Shown: positions 9,682 to 21,793, numbered from the stretch's first letter. The stretch is DNA of 64,000 bases from Actinernus sp. WN-2022 (GCA_030867875.1 JAOWCC010001589.1:139721745-139785744), one strand, 5' to 3'. Numbers and translations: made by a program. The notes: generated by a model from the letters alone, not told the origin.

Positions 9682-10526
9682 CATCGCCAGAAATTCGAGA
9701 CATTGAGGCCTCATAGTATATAGATGGTAGACATAGCATGTATGTTACATTGGGACACTATAACGCAGGATACATAAAGTACCAACCCGTAATTGGGTAA
9801 CACCGCTCACCAAAATTTTATCGCAGACTCGTCTCTTTTGGTCCGTTTAGGACCTACTTTCCAAAAGGAAAAATTAGCTTGAATAACTGCTGGCTGTTTA
9901 AACAAACACACTGCAGTTTCTAGAGTACAGAATAAGGTTTCCAAAGCTGCCATGTTTGTTGGATTTGGTCACTTGTGGTCAGAGTTATGGCAGTCTCAAG
10001 ACGAGCAATATTACGGGTTTTAGCGTGCAAATATGGAGTCTGTGGTTTCTTGTCGAAAAGCTGAATTTACAAGAAGGAAAATGAATTACCGAAAATGAAC
10101 TTTGGGACATCAGAAGGGAAGAATACGGTAGGTCTTGTTTATGTTTACAACTCTTCGTGCGCACATTTTTTGCTAAGGTTTTAGATTTGCAGCAGATACA
10201 TTTTATAAACTGTTATCTGCATGTTTTTACTGGAAATATTTAATGTCCACTGTAAATAAATCGAACTTTTATGCTTCCTCTAAAATCAAAGAAATGAATC
10301 ACCAAAGTTTACTACTTGGCTTTGAATTGCTTTGAATTGAATTGATAATATCTGTAGAAATAATGCCTCGATCGCATATTTTTATAATTGTACCGTATTT
10401 CATAAGAAATAAGGAAAATGTTTAGGATCCCATACATTTCTCTGTAAATTTTCACGACCCATTTCACACAGTGAACAGGGGTCAATATGTATTGCGCAAT
10501 AACCATGTCTCGAATTTCTGGCGATG
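9682..10526. mobile_element. 845-bp inverted-repeat-bounded element
   Basis: Ends carry a 22-bp inverted repeat, CATCGCCAGAAATTCGAGAC at left and its near-perfect complement at right. The interior is A+T-rich and non-coding. No convincing target duplication was found, so this may be a degenerate non-autonomous DNA transposon. Confidence 0.45.
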
Positions 10527-11179
10527 CATAGCCATTTCTGCAACATGTTAATCGAAAATGTCTAAATTAGTGTAGTCTTAATTATAAGGACAACCTCAGA
10601 TTCTCGAACACCAGTCAGAGACGTCGACAACTCACTCAAATAGAGTAGAGTTCACGGATCATATAAACAACTGCATCCGGTTGTTCGAAACAAGGGAAAC
10701 GTCATCTCTAGGATAGTGCTAAATCTGGAATTGTAATTCGTACAGTTTATCACGGGTTAGCGATTAAATCCTGGGGTAGCGCGGCTTACTCTTGCTTCAA
10801 ACAACCGGGTCATTGAATCATACTAACATACAATCGTGTACAAATTCTGAAAAGCTGAAAGTCATCGTACACTTGGTCGTGTTTATTTAATTTGTTATTT
10901 TTCATGATCCCACGAATTAGATCGGAACTTTGGAAATGTCTTTCTTTTTCGGTTCAAACGTTACCATATGGCGTCATATGACGATTGTATTCTTGTCAAC
11001 TGAAAAGTCAAAGTTGAAGCCCCGGATGAACCGGAGGTGACATATATTGAAACTAAAGAGCTAAACAAAAGTGGACCGCTTAATCAAGGAATACGGTATT
11101 AAGAAACCAGAAACAGTACGGCCATGACTATCTGCGACCTGAAAGCATGTAAATATCCAGTCATTTTATTTGTTAATAC
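10527..11179. other. Intron sequence, nothing recognised
   Basis: Part of intron 7 of the transporter gene, left of exon 7. No repeat or coding signal was seen. Confidence 0.4.
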
Positions 11180-11288
11180 CTCATAACTGTTGGAAAAAGT
11201 TCTGATGTAATTAGGTAGACGGTTGTCCAGTTCGTGATGCCCAACACATAACCAAGTATAGATAATGCAGTGGTGACCAATGCAAACT
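11180..11288 (-). CDS. SLC22-like transporter, exon 7
   Basis: Acceptor TTTCTAG, donor ATGAG/GTATTA, 109 nt. Encodes FALVTTALSILGYVLG and TTVYLITSELFPTVMR, the TM10 region with the near-invariant YTSELFPT-like motif of SLC22 carriers. It takes one base from exon 6 (G+AG) and leaves two bases for exon 8, so the phases agree. Confidence 0.85.
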
Positions 11289-12289
11289 CTAGAAACAGAA
11301 AACAAAGAAGTTTAGAGACTGCCGAACTTGCTTTGTAACAAATACATAGTCAAAGCGGCTCCGGCTTGCTACAATTTCTACTGCTTGTTTTAATTTTGTC
11401 TGTGTAAGGTCTCAGAAATAATTTAAGCCACTTCTTCAATAAGATAAATAAAGTATATCGGAAGTTTTTCAAAGTCCATGCTTATTAGTTGTTTTAGCTG
11501 CAAGCTGCAGTGTTTGGCTTTTTTGGCGAGCGATTTAGCATTTTTCCCATCAAAATTTATATTCTGCCACGCATTGTCAATTGACACAGACTTCAATCCT
11601 GCTGTTTTCGTAATGGCAATTATTTGCCATTCTCGCTAATATGTCGTGGTAGTTTTCCCAGCTAAAGCCAAGGGCTAAAACTCTTTTTGCAGCCTTGCGA
11701 ATTGTGTGATCGTTCATTATCATGACTACACGTGATTGATATTACTGGATATGTTTGCAATAAAGTCAGTTTGATTATAAAAAAAATGTATATTATATAG
11801 AAGTATTGGATAGTCACTGATGAAGCGGTTACATTGCTAGTAAACATGTTCGCAATATAGGAGTAAAATGGTCCAACCATTCAATTTTTAAGTCTATTAA
11901 CCATGCACCTATTGTTGATTTTTAATCTGCTTTCAAACTCTTTAAAAAATGTATATAAAAAAGGACATCTAGGGAACACAAAGTTGTGCCCGGAACAACT
12001 GTGTGCCAGCCCAAACTTCATGAACAAACTAGTGTAAACCATGCCTTCTATACTACTTCCATAATGGAGGTTAATTGATGAAGTGAATCATGGAACGAAG
12101 GTATAAGAACCACACAAGGTTAATATTCAAATATTGGTTTCTTTGTTGTCCTTTTCTTAAAAGTGCCTATGAAGCGAAATTTTCGTCATTAAAAATGAGA
12201 TCCAATTTGAAACTCCTTTCAACATAAAGGCGTTTAATGTTTATCAATATGTCATCTTGTTCCAGAGATATTAAGGTTTTTGGAATAAA
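11289..12289. other. Intron sequence, nothing recognised
   Basis: Intron 6 of the transporter gene. A short open minus-strand run near 11640-11720 has no splice context and no family match. A microexon covering the usual TM9-TM10 linker (~20 residues) could be here but was not identified. Confidence 0.35.
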
Positions 12290-12810
12290 CAAATTTGATG
12301 GTCTGTGACGTTGACACAGCCATGAAGACAAATCACAAAATGAAGAATATCTCTGCAAATAGTGGGTAAAAAACAATTGAAACTTTGCATACACATGGTA
12401 TTAATGAAAACACACATCACTGTGGAAATCACAATGTTGCCATGGAAACACCTTTGGCCCCAGGCTCCTTTCAACCTTGAACATAAAATCGTAGTTTTTA
12501 TCTTTGTTACACAAAATAATTTACTTTAAGCCACTCGCATACAATGCCTACACTGTTCTAAACATTCTGATATGCCCACAGTAGAAAAATGTGTTTGGCA
12601 AAGGAGAAATTAGGAAAATTATTTTCCTCAAATGTTCAAGGAGCCTGGGACCTACAGTGTTACCATGGTAACATACTAATTTGCATAATGACGTGTATTT
12701 TTCTTAGTACCATACATATGCAAACTGTCAGTCGTTTTTACCCACTATTTGCAGAGATATTCTTCATTTTGTGATTTATCTTCGTGGCTGTCGTCACAGA
12801 CTATTAATTG
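12290..12810. repeat. Diverged fold-back repeat
   Basis: 12290-12480 is repeated in reverse complement at 12600-12810. Shared phrases are tttgcagagatattcttcat, acccactatttg, atgcaaa and the catggtaaca/gttgccatgg pair. The arms have diverged at many positions, so this is an old insertion. Confidence 0.55.
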
Positions 12811-12839
12811 CCTATTCCAAAAAAACGAGATGAGATATT

Positions 12840-13089
12840 AGGGAATTTAAGATACGAGACTACGGTTCACCGCTACGGTTGGACGAGCAAGAGAGACGTT
12901 GACAACTTAAAAAAGTGAAATATTTCGTCCAACCGTAATCACGTGCACCTGACGGTGTTTACAATCTTAATGTCTCCGTTTCCCGCCAGAAAATTTCGTA
13001 CTTGACCGGCCGCGCACGACATCTCGACCCAGACCCTCATGCTCGTTCAACCGTAGCAATGAACCGTAGTCTCGGATCTTAAATTCCCT
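12840..13089. mobile_element. 250-bp Harbinger-like MITE
   Basis: Terminal inverted repeats of about 45 bp starting AGGGAATTTAAGATACGAGA, each end followed by ATT (12837-12839, 13090-13092). A 3-bp duplication fits PIF/Harbinger, though the usual target is TWA. No coding capacity. Confidence 0.6.
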
Positions 13090-13297
13090 ATTGACAAACA
13101 GAAAACACCATTATTCCTCAATTCGAAAGGACTTTCAAATGAGGTCTTATTTCAATTACGAAAACTTCGCTTCAGTATGCACTTAGGCGCATAGTTGTGA
13201 ACATTGTTTGTATTTTTGGATCTTTTGGTCAAATCTAAACTGTTATATTATTTTAACGAGACCCGATTATAAAACAAAGAGTTAATGAAATACTAAC

Positions 13298-13377
13298 CTT
13301 TATAAAAAGCCAGGATTACAAGTAATGAGACTCCAGTAAGTGTTATAAAGCTCCCATGAATAACACGACGACCAAAC
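13298..13377 (-). CDS. SLC22-like transporter, exon 6
   Basis: Acceptor CATTAG, donor AAAG/GTTAGT, 80 nt. Encodes FGRRVIHGSFITLTGVSLLV, the GRR loop after TM8 and the start of TM9. The phase agrees with exon 7. Confidence 0.7.
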
Positions 13378-13566
13378 CTAATGTTAAGAAATGTCAAATA
13401 GATGTAGATACATGAAATGAAGCTCAAATTAAAATGGGATACCCTTTGTTTCAAACCCGTGAGGGAACCGACAACATTTTGAACCAACCACATTTTACAG
13501 TGTAACTTGTTCAATATAATCAACATGATAGAGATAACTATAGTAAGTAGAGAAATACGTCAACAC

Positions 13567-13672
13567 ATGTACAGTAGCTGTATATAGAACCACATCATAA
13601 GCCCACCAATATATGTAGCTATTAAATTGGATTGGAACTCAGTAGTAAAACCAGAAAGAATGGGTGAAAGAA
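13567..13672 (-). CDS. SLC22-like transporter, tentative exon 5 (frame problem)
   Basis: Located 190 bp upstream of exon 6. One frame after a GGCAG acceptor gives SFTHSFWFYY, resembling the family FVNSxVYYG segment (TM7). The neighbouring frame gives TEFQSNLIATYIGGLMMWFY, resembling TM8. Ending at AT/GTGTTG it joins exon 6 in frame (AT+G). A single-base shift near TACTACTGAG is needed to use both frames, so the exon is either mutated, mis-assembled or misjudged. Confidence 0.35.
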
Positions 13673-14437
13673 CTGCCGCGCCCCCATCCTTACAAACAGA
13701 TGAAATCGTCCCTTATATGCGAGTACCGTTTGAAAACAAGTTATATCTTTTGAAATATGCCTGTTGCTAAGTATTTATACTCAATTATTGACTTCTGATT
13801 TTAATAATCTTTTAGATTGTTGTATAGATGTTGAAACAAGTTTGACCTGAAGGCTTTACGCGCGAACAATTAAAGGTCTATGATAGATAGATCAGATATT
13901 CTCCTTTGTGTGTGACATGCACGCACACATGTAAATTGTCGAGACCACACACTCACAACGTTTGGAGCATTTTTGGGTGTGGGCGATAAACCAATTCAGA
14001 TTTTTTCCATGACGATTATTACATTATACTTTTCAAGGAAACATAACGAGCCAGTCCCTTAATTCGCTTTCTCAGCATTTAACCTTTCAGTAAAGCCGTA
14101 AATTGTTCCTTCAAAGCCTAACACCGATAAAAGCTGTTAAGCTGTGATACCAATGCAAAGCATGGTTAGAGTTTTCTTATAGATTTTTGATGTTATAAAG
14201 CTCGCGATAAAAAAAAACACTTCCTATTTACTTGTTTACTGGCATTCGAAAGCAACAAATAAAGAGCACGTTCTTTTTAAGTAATGGTCCGCGCAAGAAG
14301 TAGGCGTATGTAATGCATGGAATGTAAACAAAGTGCTAATTGCGTTATATATCGTTTCAATCCTCCACCTCATTGGCTTAGACATTAAAATCTATAAACT
14401 TGAAGAATAATATGATTCTTTCTCATTTTGTAAACAG
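13673..14437. other. Intron sequence, nothing recognised
   Basis: Right end of intron 4 of the transporter gene near the tentative exon 5. No repeat or coding feature is supportable. Confidence 0.35.
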
Positions 14438-14623
14438 ATTTCAATATCCCACTTCCGCGATATGCTTTACTTGTCACGCACAAAGGTTTCAATACGAGGC
14501 TCCGTGCTAAATTAAATTTATTATTTTCATAGAGAAAAGAATAAATGTAATTTAGCAAGGATCCTCGTATTGAAACCTTTCTGCGTGACAAATAAAGCGT
14601 ATCGCGGAAGTGGGCTATTGAAT
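14438..14623. repeat. 186-bp hairpin element
   Basis: Arms ATTTCAATATCCCACTTCCG and complement CGGAAGTGGGCTATTGAAT extend about 80 bp each with small bulges, around a ~20-bp A+T loop. MITE-like, non-coding. Confidence 0.6.
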
Positions 14624-14993
14624 CTAGTGAAAATACTCATAGCTGTTAATATGACGAACTTTAAAAAAAAAAAATTGAACGTTATCTTGGTTATTGTTTT
14701 GGACTCTTCTGATTGGACGAAATGTTTTTACACAAAAGAAATGTACTTTTAAAATGCAGCTTTAATGGCTTTGATTTTAGAAATTTATCATTTAAATGTT
14801 GATGAGTTGTCAGTATGAAAAATATAAAATAAAGAAGTAGGGAAATCAAATTGCATATGAACAATAGAATTGTGCCTACCTTGCGCGGACTGTTGCTTAA
14901 TTGCTAATCATGTAGAGCATTTCAGAGAAATCGAACTGAGTTTGCGCCGAAAACGGTAATTAAGATTCACAGCTTTCTTGATTTGAACCAGTT

Positions 14994-15329
14994 CAGGAGC
15001 CCATTACCAGCAGCGTCCATATATACTATACCCGTGAGTCAGCGTATGACCGGTTTGAGCTATTTTTAGAACATGTTTCCCGGGTAACTGACTTCTGTCT
15101 CTGCTGCGATCGTGCATATGCTTGCCGTAATTATGGAGATTAAGAATGATCTATTGTTCTTTGAGGTGATTTAACTAACGATGCATTGTCCTGACTATGG
15201 TTTGATTGGATCCCCAAAGTGTGGGCACGTGAACTCCCGTGAGATCTGTTCTAAATATAGCTCAACCTGGTCATACGCTGACTCACAGACTGAGTATGGG
15301 AGATGGACGCTCCTGGTAATGGGCTCCTG
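14994..15329 (+). mobile_element. CAGGAGCCC-family MITE, copy C
   Basis: Starts CAGGAGCCCATTACCAGCAG and ends TGGTAATGGGCTCCTG, with both terminal repeats intact. About 90% alike to copy B by eye across its length. It provides the empty-site reference for the insertion in copy A. Confidence 0.75.
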
Positions 15330-15861
15330 ACAGGGTTACAATAAGTTATTTACGGCCATTGAATATCGTTGCCGACAAACTGAGTGATTATAATGGAACT
15401 CATGCATTAGTAATGCAACAAAACTGTAGACTGACAAAGCAGCTCTGATAGAGGACATACTTTTTTTGTTGCGCTATTTTCGAGATCTGATCATGATTGT
15501 CAACTTGACGAAAACACGCCTTTAATTCTCATATGCAGGGTGATAACGATCTTCAGAACAAGTAAGAAGAACATGTAGTTAAGAGAAACTAAACGCAATG
15601 CTGGGGGGGGGGGGGATAAATCCACTGAAAAAGACCACAGAGGGGGACCAAATCCACTTAGGTCTGGGGGGACAACACCACGTGGGACCAAATCCTAGAG
15701 GACACCAGGACTAAAGTAGTAAGCCATGCTTTTTGAACACAATTAAACGCCCCATATGGGCTACAAGCATTACGCACCCTGGTGACGCGATTTACAAATT
15801 AGAACAACCAAAAAATGTTTACACATTTACTAGCAACTACTAATAAACAAATATGGTATGA
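15330..15861. other. Intron stretch with a G run
   Basis: Holds a homopolymer of about 13 G near 15603-15615 and G-rich neighbours to 15680. No gene is seen. Confidence 0.4.
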
Positions 15862-16379
15862 TTAAAGGCGCTGTGTCACGGCACTGCGCATGTGTGAAAA
15901 TCTGATAATTTTTGAATTATGTTCTAGCTCGGAACGAAATTCTCATAGCGGTGAAATACCGATTTTTAAATCGACTTCCATCAGTGTTCTTTTTTAACTC
16001 TTCCTTGCCTCCTTTGGTCATTTATGGAAATGTAAGATGTGCTTAAATATGTTTTAATTATTTGTTTATTCAAAATTAGTCGTTGCAGACTGCAACACAA
16101 CTAAAACAAAAAAGCAAAGTGATGCCTACCGGCGGGGGAGACCGCGCCACTGAGTACTCTGAATACAGCAGCCGAAAAACGCACGAAATTGGAAGCTTTT
16201 TGGCATTCCAACCAGAAGCGAAGATGGTTTGGATGTCTAGTAGTAAGAGTTCACGAAACACATGGAAACTTTTCAAGTCATATTATAAATGATATGGCAG
16301 TTTTCAACAGCGATACGAAGAAATATATATCTATACGACTTAGAAACGATCGAGGCTGAAATTATATGAACCGACCGGA

Positions 16380-17200
16380 GTGCAAAGACTGTACAAAAAG
16401 TTAGATAAAACCTTTCTTTGCTGGCAAAACAACCTCATGAACTCAAATACGATAGCCTTGTGAGCAATCGACGTACATATGAAGCTATACAAGTTTATAT
16501 TCTCGACTACGTGAGAGTCTGCAAACATCGAACTGCTATGGAAACCGCTTGTCAGTATTCGAACTTTCGTGACAAGCGAACTTTTTTACTTTCGACACAG
16601 GGTCGCTAAACTGTACGAAATCTCCAAGAATAAATCTCTGATGTCTAAACTAACGGGAAAAACTGAAAGAGGAAATCCTTGCGAGCAATTGACATACATA
16701 TGAAGCTGTATAAGTTATCATCGACTACATGAGAGTGAAACATCGAACTGCTATGAAACCGCTTGTGACAGTTCGTTTACGGACTTTCGTGACAAGCGAA
16801 CTTTTCTACTTTCGACACACGGTCGCTAAACTGTACGAAATCTCCAAGGATATATCCCTAATGTCCAAACTAACGGGGGAAACTGAAAGAGGGAATCATT
16901 GTGACCAATCGACATACATATGAAGCTCCAGAAGTAATTATTGAATACATGAGAACCCAAAGAGCAAACTGATAATAATGAACGCGGTATTAGTTTCACG
17001 GACATTTGTGACTTAACTGAACTCGCGCTACAGCATAACTTGAAATACTGTACGAAAACTCCCGTTTAAAAATGTTCTGATGCCGAAAGGACCGTAGCAT
17101 CTTAAACAAGATATCCTTCTGACCAATCGACATACATATTAAGCTGTGAAAGTAAGTTTCCAGTCCATAACAGCCGATAGTGCAAACTAGTAAACTGCCA
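16380..17200. repeat. ~220-bp tandem repeat, about 4 copies
   Basis: The phrase gacatacatatgaagct recurs at about 16462, 16684, 16906 and 17123 (spacing 222, 222, 217). It is followed each time by related text such as catcgaactgctatg and ctgtacgaaa. The array abuts the left direct repeat of the DIRS-like element. Confidence 0.75.
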
Positions 17201-17204
17201 CTAG

Positions 17205-17337
17205 TAAATATATTTATCATGGGTTACGTAACTAGCGCACATAGTGCGCAAGAATGTATATAGTGTTGTGTTAGGGAGGGAACCAAGGTTCATTAGCAGA
17301 ACAGTTGATGTTTATTCATTTATTCATTCGCGTCCAA
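17205..17337 (+). repeat. Split direct repeat A1
   Basis: Begins taaatatatttatcatgggt and ends near gcgtccaa. It matches 24853-24963, including gttacgtaactagcgca and agcagaacagttgatgttta, with indels. Confidence 0.8.
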
Positions 17338-17394
17338 CGCACTTCGCGTCCAACGCTCTTCGCGTCCAACGCTCTTCGCGTCGTGTTCTAAAAA

Positions 17395-18213
17395 ATGCCA
17401 TCAGATCCTAAACGGCCAGAATACATGTCATATGAAGGTCCCGCTGCAGAAGAGCTGGCGGAAAATAGAGAAGAACCAATTGACTTCGCAGCTTCATTCC
17501 AGCTTTTCAAAACATATCTTGATCAGAAATTGGTTGTTCTCAAAGGGGATTTAAAAGACGATGCCTCATATACTACGGTCTCGATAACTAAGAAACTGAA
17601 AGAGTTCTCAGAAGTTACCTTCAAATACGAAGGTAACAAACAACAACACAAATTTAACAGTACTCTAGCGGACCAAGTTTCAGCAGCTAAGAAGGCTCTA
17701 GAAGGGACAAAGACTGCCCAAATAGCCAAATGCCTAGAATAACTAGAAAAGTTCATTAAGAAGAGGAACAAACTCATCAGGTTGGCTGATAAATCACCCG
17801 CCGGCTGGGATTTGGTTAATGAATACCTATCGGATGAGTTAGCTAGCGGATCAGAGGACGAGAAGAGAATCAAAAAGGCCGAACAAGCAGCCTTAAGAAA
17901 GAAGAACCAGAAGCAGCGTGAACGAGCCAAGCCAAATAGGCCATACAACCGTTTTCAGTCCTACACTTTTCCTTCTACGAGTATCAACACATCGGGCAGT
18001 TCACCATTCTCCTAACAGTATCTTCCCGGAAGAGCCAATTACAAGGCCCCGTCTCAGCGCTTTGGAGCCCGAAACGCCGCGCCCGCGCCGTCAGACATCT
18101 GTTTTGCCTGTGGCCTCCAAGGGCATTGGAGGGTAGACTGCAGAAGGCAACCTAACTCAGCAAACGCAGGGGCTTCTACTTCTCGACAACCTACCCCTGG
18201 AGGTAATTACTAA
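17395..18213 (+). pseudogene. DIRS-like Gag with CCHC zinc knuckle, two stops
   Basis: One frame from ATG 17395 to TAA 18211 with internal TAA at 17740 and 18013. The middle is highly charged (Lys/Glu/Arg). Near the C-terminus a zinc knuckle CFACGLQGHWRVDC (C-x2-C-x4-H-x4-C) at about 18100-18141 marks it as a nucleocapsid-type RNA-binding protein. Both stops are single changes, so the frame is otherwise well kept. Confidence 0.8.
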
Positions 18214-18373
18214 AACAACGATTGTGAGGTATTAATCAGAACTTTATTACTATGGAACCATTATTAGATACGCTATATTACTTTAGACAAGTTAATGATA
18301 ACTTAGAAGTAAGCTATCACTACGATTATGATCTTTTTGAGTACGAGCAAAACGCGCATCCACCTACTTTATA

Positions 18374-19040
18374 GGGTAGACTAAAAGCTCATCTCCCCTA
18401 CTGGGAATCTATCAATACTAACAGCTTCATTATTGATACGATTAGTCACGGTTATCGCATCCCGTTTGTTGATACACCCCGATCGGACTTATCTAGCTAA
18501 TAACAATCTGCATTAGATCAAGCCGAATTTGTTGAGATAGCAATTTTAGAGCTAGTTCAGAACATTGCCGTTCTCGAACTACCTTTCATTCCGCACGTTG
18601 TTAATCCCTTATCGGTGTCGATTCATGCAGTCGTCCGGTAAGAAGAGGCCCATTTTAGACCTGCGTCACGTAAATCAATGTGTCTGGAAACAGAAATTTA
18701 AGTTTGAAGACTGGCGTGTTTTATTACCGTATCTCTCAAAAGGGGGATTCCTCTTTAATTTTGATCTTAAGTCTGGTTATCACCATGTAGAGATCGTTCC
18801 AGAGCATCAGACGTTTCTAGGTTTTTCTTGGATCTTCCATGGGGTCACAAAATATTTTTGCTTACCGTGCTTCCCTTCGGTCTCAGCTCGGCCCCATATA
18901 TTTTTACCAAGGTTCTAAGACCACTCGTAAAATTTTGGAGATTCAATCAACGGCGTTAAGATAGTTGTTTATCTAGACGACGGGTGTGGCACCTCGGATT
19001 CCCACGACGTTGCTCGTTGCCATTCTCATTTTGTTAAGTG
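18374..19040 (+). pseudogene. DIRS-like reverse transcriptase, broken
   Basis: Recognisable pieces in shifting frames: HGYRIPFVD upstream, KKRPILDLRHVNQ, FNFDLKSGYHH, then after a frameshift near 18860 LPFGLSSAPYIFTKVLRPL, and the catalytic VVYLDDG at about 18963-18985. The order and the YLDDG form are typical of DIRS-group enzymes. At least two stops and two frameshifts. Confidence 0.85.
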
Positions 19041-19359
19041 TTCTCTGAGGGACGCGGGGTTCGTAATCAATAGCAGTAAATCCACTTGGGACCCGACTCT
19101 AGTTTCTGGGTCTTTCGTTATTACAAATAGTCGCATTACTAAATTCCTACATGTTATAGATCGACTGCTTAGTACAGCATCGTATGTCACAGCTCGAGAT
19201 TGTGCGACAGTGACAGGGCACATTATGGCTATGTCCCCTGTGATAGGTAGGTTTACGCGTCTAAAAACCAGACATCTCTATAGAGTTATAGAGTCTAGGT
19301 CGTCCTGGAATCACCGTTTTAATATCGGAATCCATAACGATGCATTAGCAGAAATATTT

Positions 19360-19717
19360 TTCTGGAAGAGTAATGTCGTACATCTTAACCTGAAGAAAAT
19401 ATGTGATTATAACATTCCTATGGTTTTATCCTATTCGGATGCCAGTAACGTAGCCTGCGGGGCTTTCTTAGTCGGCACCAATGCTATTTGCCATCGTACG
19501 TTGAACGAGAATGAGGCGAGACAAAGCTCCACATGGATAGAACTCACAGCCATTTATTTTTCGTTGTTATCTTTCACTTCGCTGATAACAGAGAAGTCCA
19601 TAAGGTGTCATTCTGACAACCAGGCCGCAGTACGTATTATAGAAATAGGGAGTCCAAAACCGGAATTACATGCCATCGCACTTGATATCTTTATTTTCTG
19701 TAGAGACAACAGTATAA
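19360..19717 (+). pseudogene. DIRS-like RNase H, left part
   Basis: Encodes VLSYSDASNVACGAFLVGT, STWIELTAIYFSL and IRCHSDNQAAVRI, carrying the first Asp, the Glu and the second Asp of RNase H. Cut after DNSI by the insertion at 19718; the frame resumes at 22747. Confidence 0.85.
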
Positions 19718-20420
19718 AGTAGTATGAGAGAGACCGAATTAGCCCTTTTTTGCGGTGTTATGTTAATTTGTGCGGTGTTATGTTATTTTTTTGTCAGCTC
19801 TCGTTAATTCAATGACGTCACGGTTCTATTGTCTTAGACTCATGAATAAAGTGCGGTGGTTTCTCATTATCTATTGTCTTTCCGCATGAATAAAGTGGTG
19901 AGCTCATGAATAAAGTGGTGAGCTCATGAATAAAATGCGGCGTGCTCATGAATATCTATTGTTCCTTTGGATGAGGTCATCGATCTATTCGGGCATGTTT
20001 GGGCAAAGCCTATTGTTTGGAGTGGACATAAAGCCAGAACCAGAGGAGCGATCAGGGTGCTATCTTTATTTGATCATCAGTTCAGACTCCGGTCAGTGCA
20101 TCTTTATTAGCTCGCGTATTTTTATTCAACTCTGACATGGAAGGCGTTCAAGGAAAAACGATCACCGTGGATGATGTAGAACACGTCGAAAGAAACAGAG
20201 CATTTCACAGGATATCAAGTATTATACATTTGGTGTATGCTGCACTCTGTCAAGAACCAATCTATGTCGAGAGAGAAAGACGGCTGTGAAACAAATCACC
20301 CAAGTCAAAGACAGCACGATTGCTTGATGTTAAACGAAGAGGAATCGTGGAATTTGTTCTACGACAATGCAAAAGACGAAGTCAAATCAGAGAGAGTGTG
20401 GGAGATTATGAACGCTGTTT
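19718..20420 (+). repeat. Left terminal inverted repeat
   Basis: About 703 bp, ends at gagattatgaacgctgttt. It has small duplications (tgcggtgttatgtt and gtggtgagctcatgaataaa) relative to the right copy. Confidence 0.85.
20137..20289 (+). pseudogene. Truncated copy of the 188-residue ORF in the left repeat
   Basis: Starts MEGVQGKTITVDDVEH like the minus-strand gene at 21794-22360. It lacks 8 bp (aatgttac) and stops after 50 codons. Because the inverted repeats extend into the gene, the element carries one full and one broken 5' half. Confidence 0.75.
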
Positions 20421-20435
20421 TTTTCGTTTTATCCC

Positions 20436-20832
20436 TCTTTTTCTATTTCAAAACGAAAAAAAGCGGGACAAGAGGCGACAAAAGGGACGAAAGGGTCTAC
20501 TGACAAGAGATGTGTTCACATTCAGATATAGTTATCTCCGTTCATCCCTTTCATCCCTTTTGTCACCTCTCGTCCCGCTTTTTTATTTTTTTATGCCACT
20601 TTTTTTTATTTCAAAACGAAAAAAAGCGGGACGAAAGGCGACAAAAGGGACGAGAGGGCCTACTGACAAGAGATGTGTTCACGTTCGGATAGAGTTATCT
20701 CCGTTTATCCCTTTCATCCCTTTTGTCGCCTCTTGTCCCGCTTTTTTCTTTTTTTATCCCTTTTTTTTATTTCAAAACGGAAAAAAGAGGGACGAAAGGC
20801 GACAAAAGGGATGAAAGGAGATAAAAGGGACG
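20436..20832. repeat. ~162-bp tandem repeat of hairpins
   Basis: About 2.4 units, each with AAAACGAAAAAAAGCGGGAC followed by GGCGACAAAAGGGACGAAAGG and, about 50 bp on, the complementary CCTTTCATCCCTTTTGTC and TCCCGCTTTTTT. Each unit can fold into a stem of about 45 bp. Confidence 0.8.
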
Positions 20833-20878
20833 ATCAAGTAGATTTGTGCTATTTGATACTAACTTTCAACGAGTGAAC

Positions 20879-21089
20879 ATGGAAAATCGGACTTTGAAAA
20901 ACTGCCCTGTACCTAATTGTGGATCAAAGTGTCTTGTTAAATTAATCCAACCACTTGGCACAAGTCCATAGGTTATCAACTCAAGAACGTAAACCATATT
21001 TACAAGAAGCGAAACTTCAAAAAAGAAAGTTTTTGTTGAGGAATGTAAATCCAGTTGTTGATAATGGAAATATATGTTGGTCTAACTGA
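20879..21089 (+). pseudogene. Small C2H2-like zinc-finger ORF, frameshifted
   Basis: Frame 1 from ATG 20879: MENRTLKNCPVPNCGSKCLV, then stop. The next frame continues HLAQVHRLSTQERKPYLQEA and runs on to TGA 21087. Together they give C-x4-C ... H-x4-H, a single zinc finger with a charged helical tail. One base is missing between them. No partner or function is assigned. Confidence 0.5.
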
Positions 21090-21793
21090 GAGACCTTAGC
21101 TAAATCAGCTAATCGACATTTGTTAAACTTAATGACCACGCCAATTTGTTTTCTATAAAGTTGGAAACTTTTAAGGGTCCTACATTATACTCCCGAAACA
21201 TAAATCAGTGTAATCTGGTAACACGGTACATTATATCAACCCAAGAACTGAGAAATAAGAAAGTTATCAACTCCGCGACTATAAGGAAAACGAACTGTAA
21301 ATTGGTGTTTTTTGAGATTGAATAAACTTTGTTTTTAAATTTATCTGGTGGTTTGTTTATATTCGTATGGTAATTATAGTTCAGTTTTAGAGAAGAATTT
21401 GCATCTCAAGAGTTTTCCTCAAAACAATAGGACTTTTGTTTCTATCAAACTGTACTGATGGCCCTTCAGTTATCGCTAATCCCTTAGGACAATAGCAAAG
21501 TTGTTCTTATTCATGAGTCATTGTGGATTTACTGTAAAGGTTTATAAATATTCTGATCTCAGAATTACGTTACGAATGATAGTGAAGGTAATAGCTGTAA
21601 GGAAAATAATAAAGTCATTTTAGGAGTTCTGTAGGTTCAAAATTTGTGAATGATATCAAAAATATCGTTGGGTTAATATAGAGCAGATTACCGAAACAAC
21701 AGTGTATTGTTGTTCATAACAAAGATTTGCCCAAACCTGTTCAACCAAACACAAGTGAACTTTATTGATTTAAAAGTTAAAGTAATTACAAAG
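21090..21793. other. A+T-rich interior of the 3.0 kb element
   Basis: No ORF, repeat or motif was recognised between the zinc-finger relic and the 188-residue gene. Confidence 0.4.

Noticed and set aside
11640..11730. Minus-strand open run (IRKAAKRVLALGFSW) considered as a missing transporter exon
   Set aside because: No similarity to the SLC22 TM9-TM10 linker and no acceptor/donor pair in phase.
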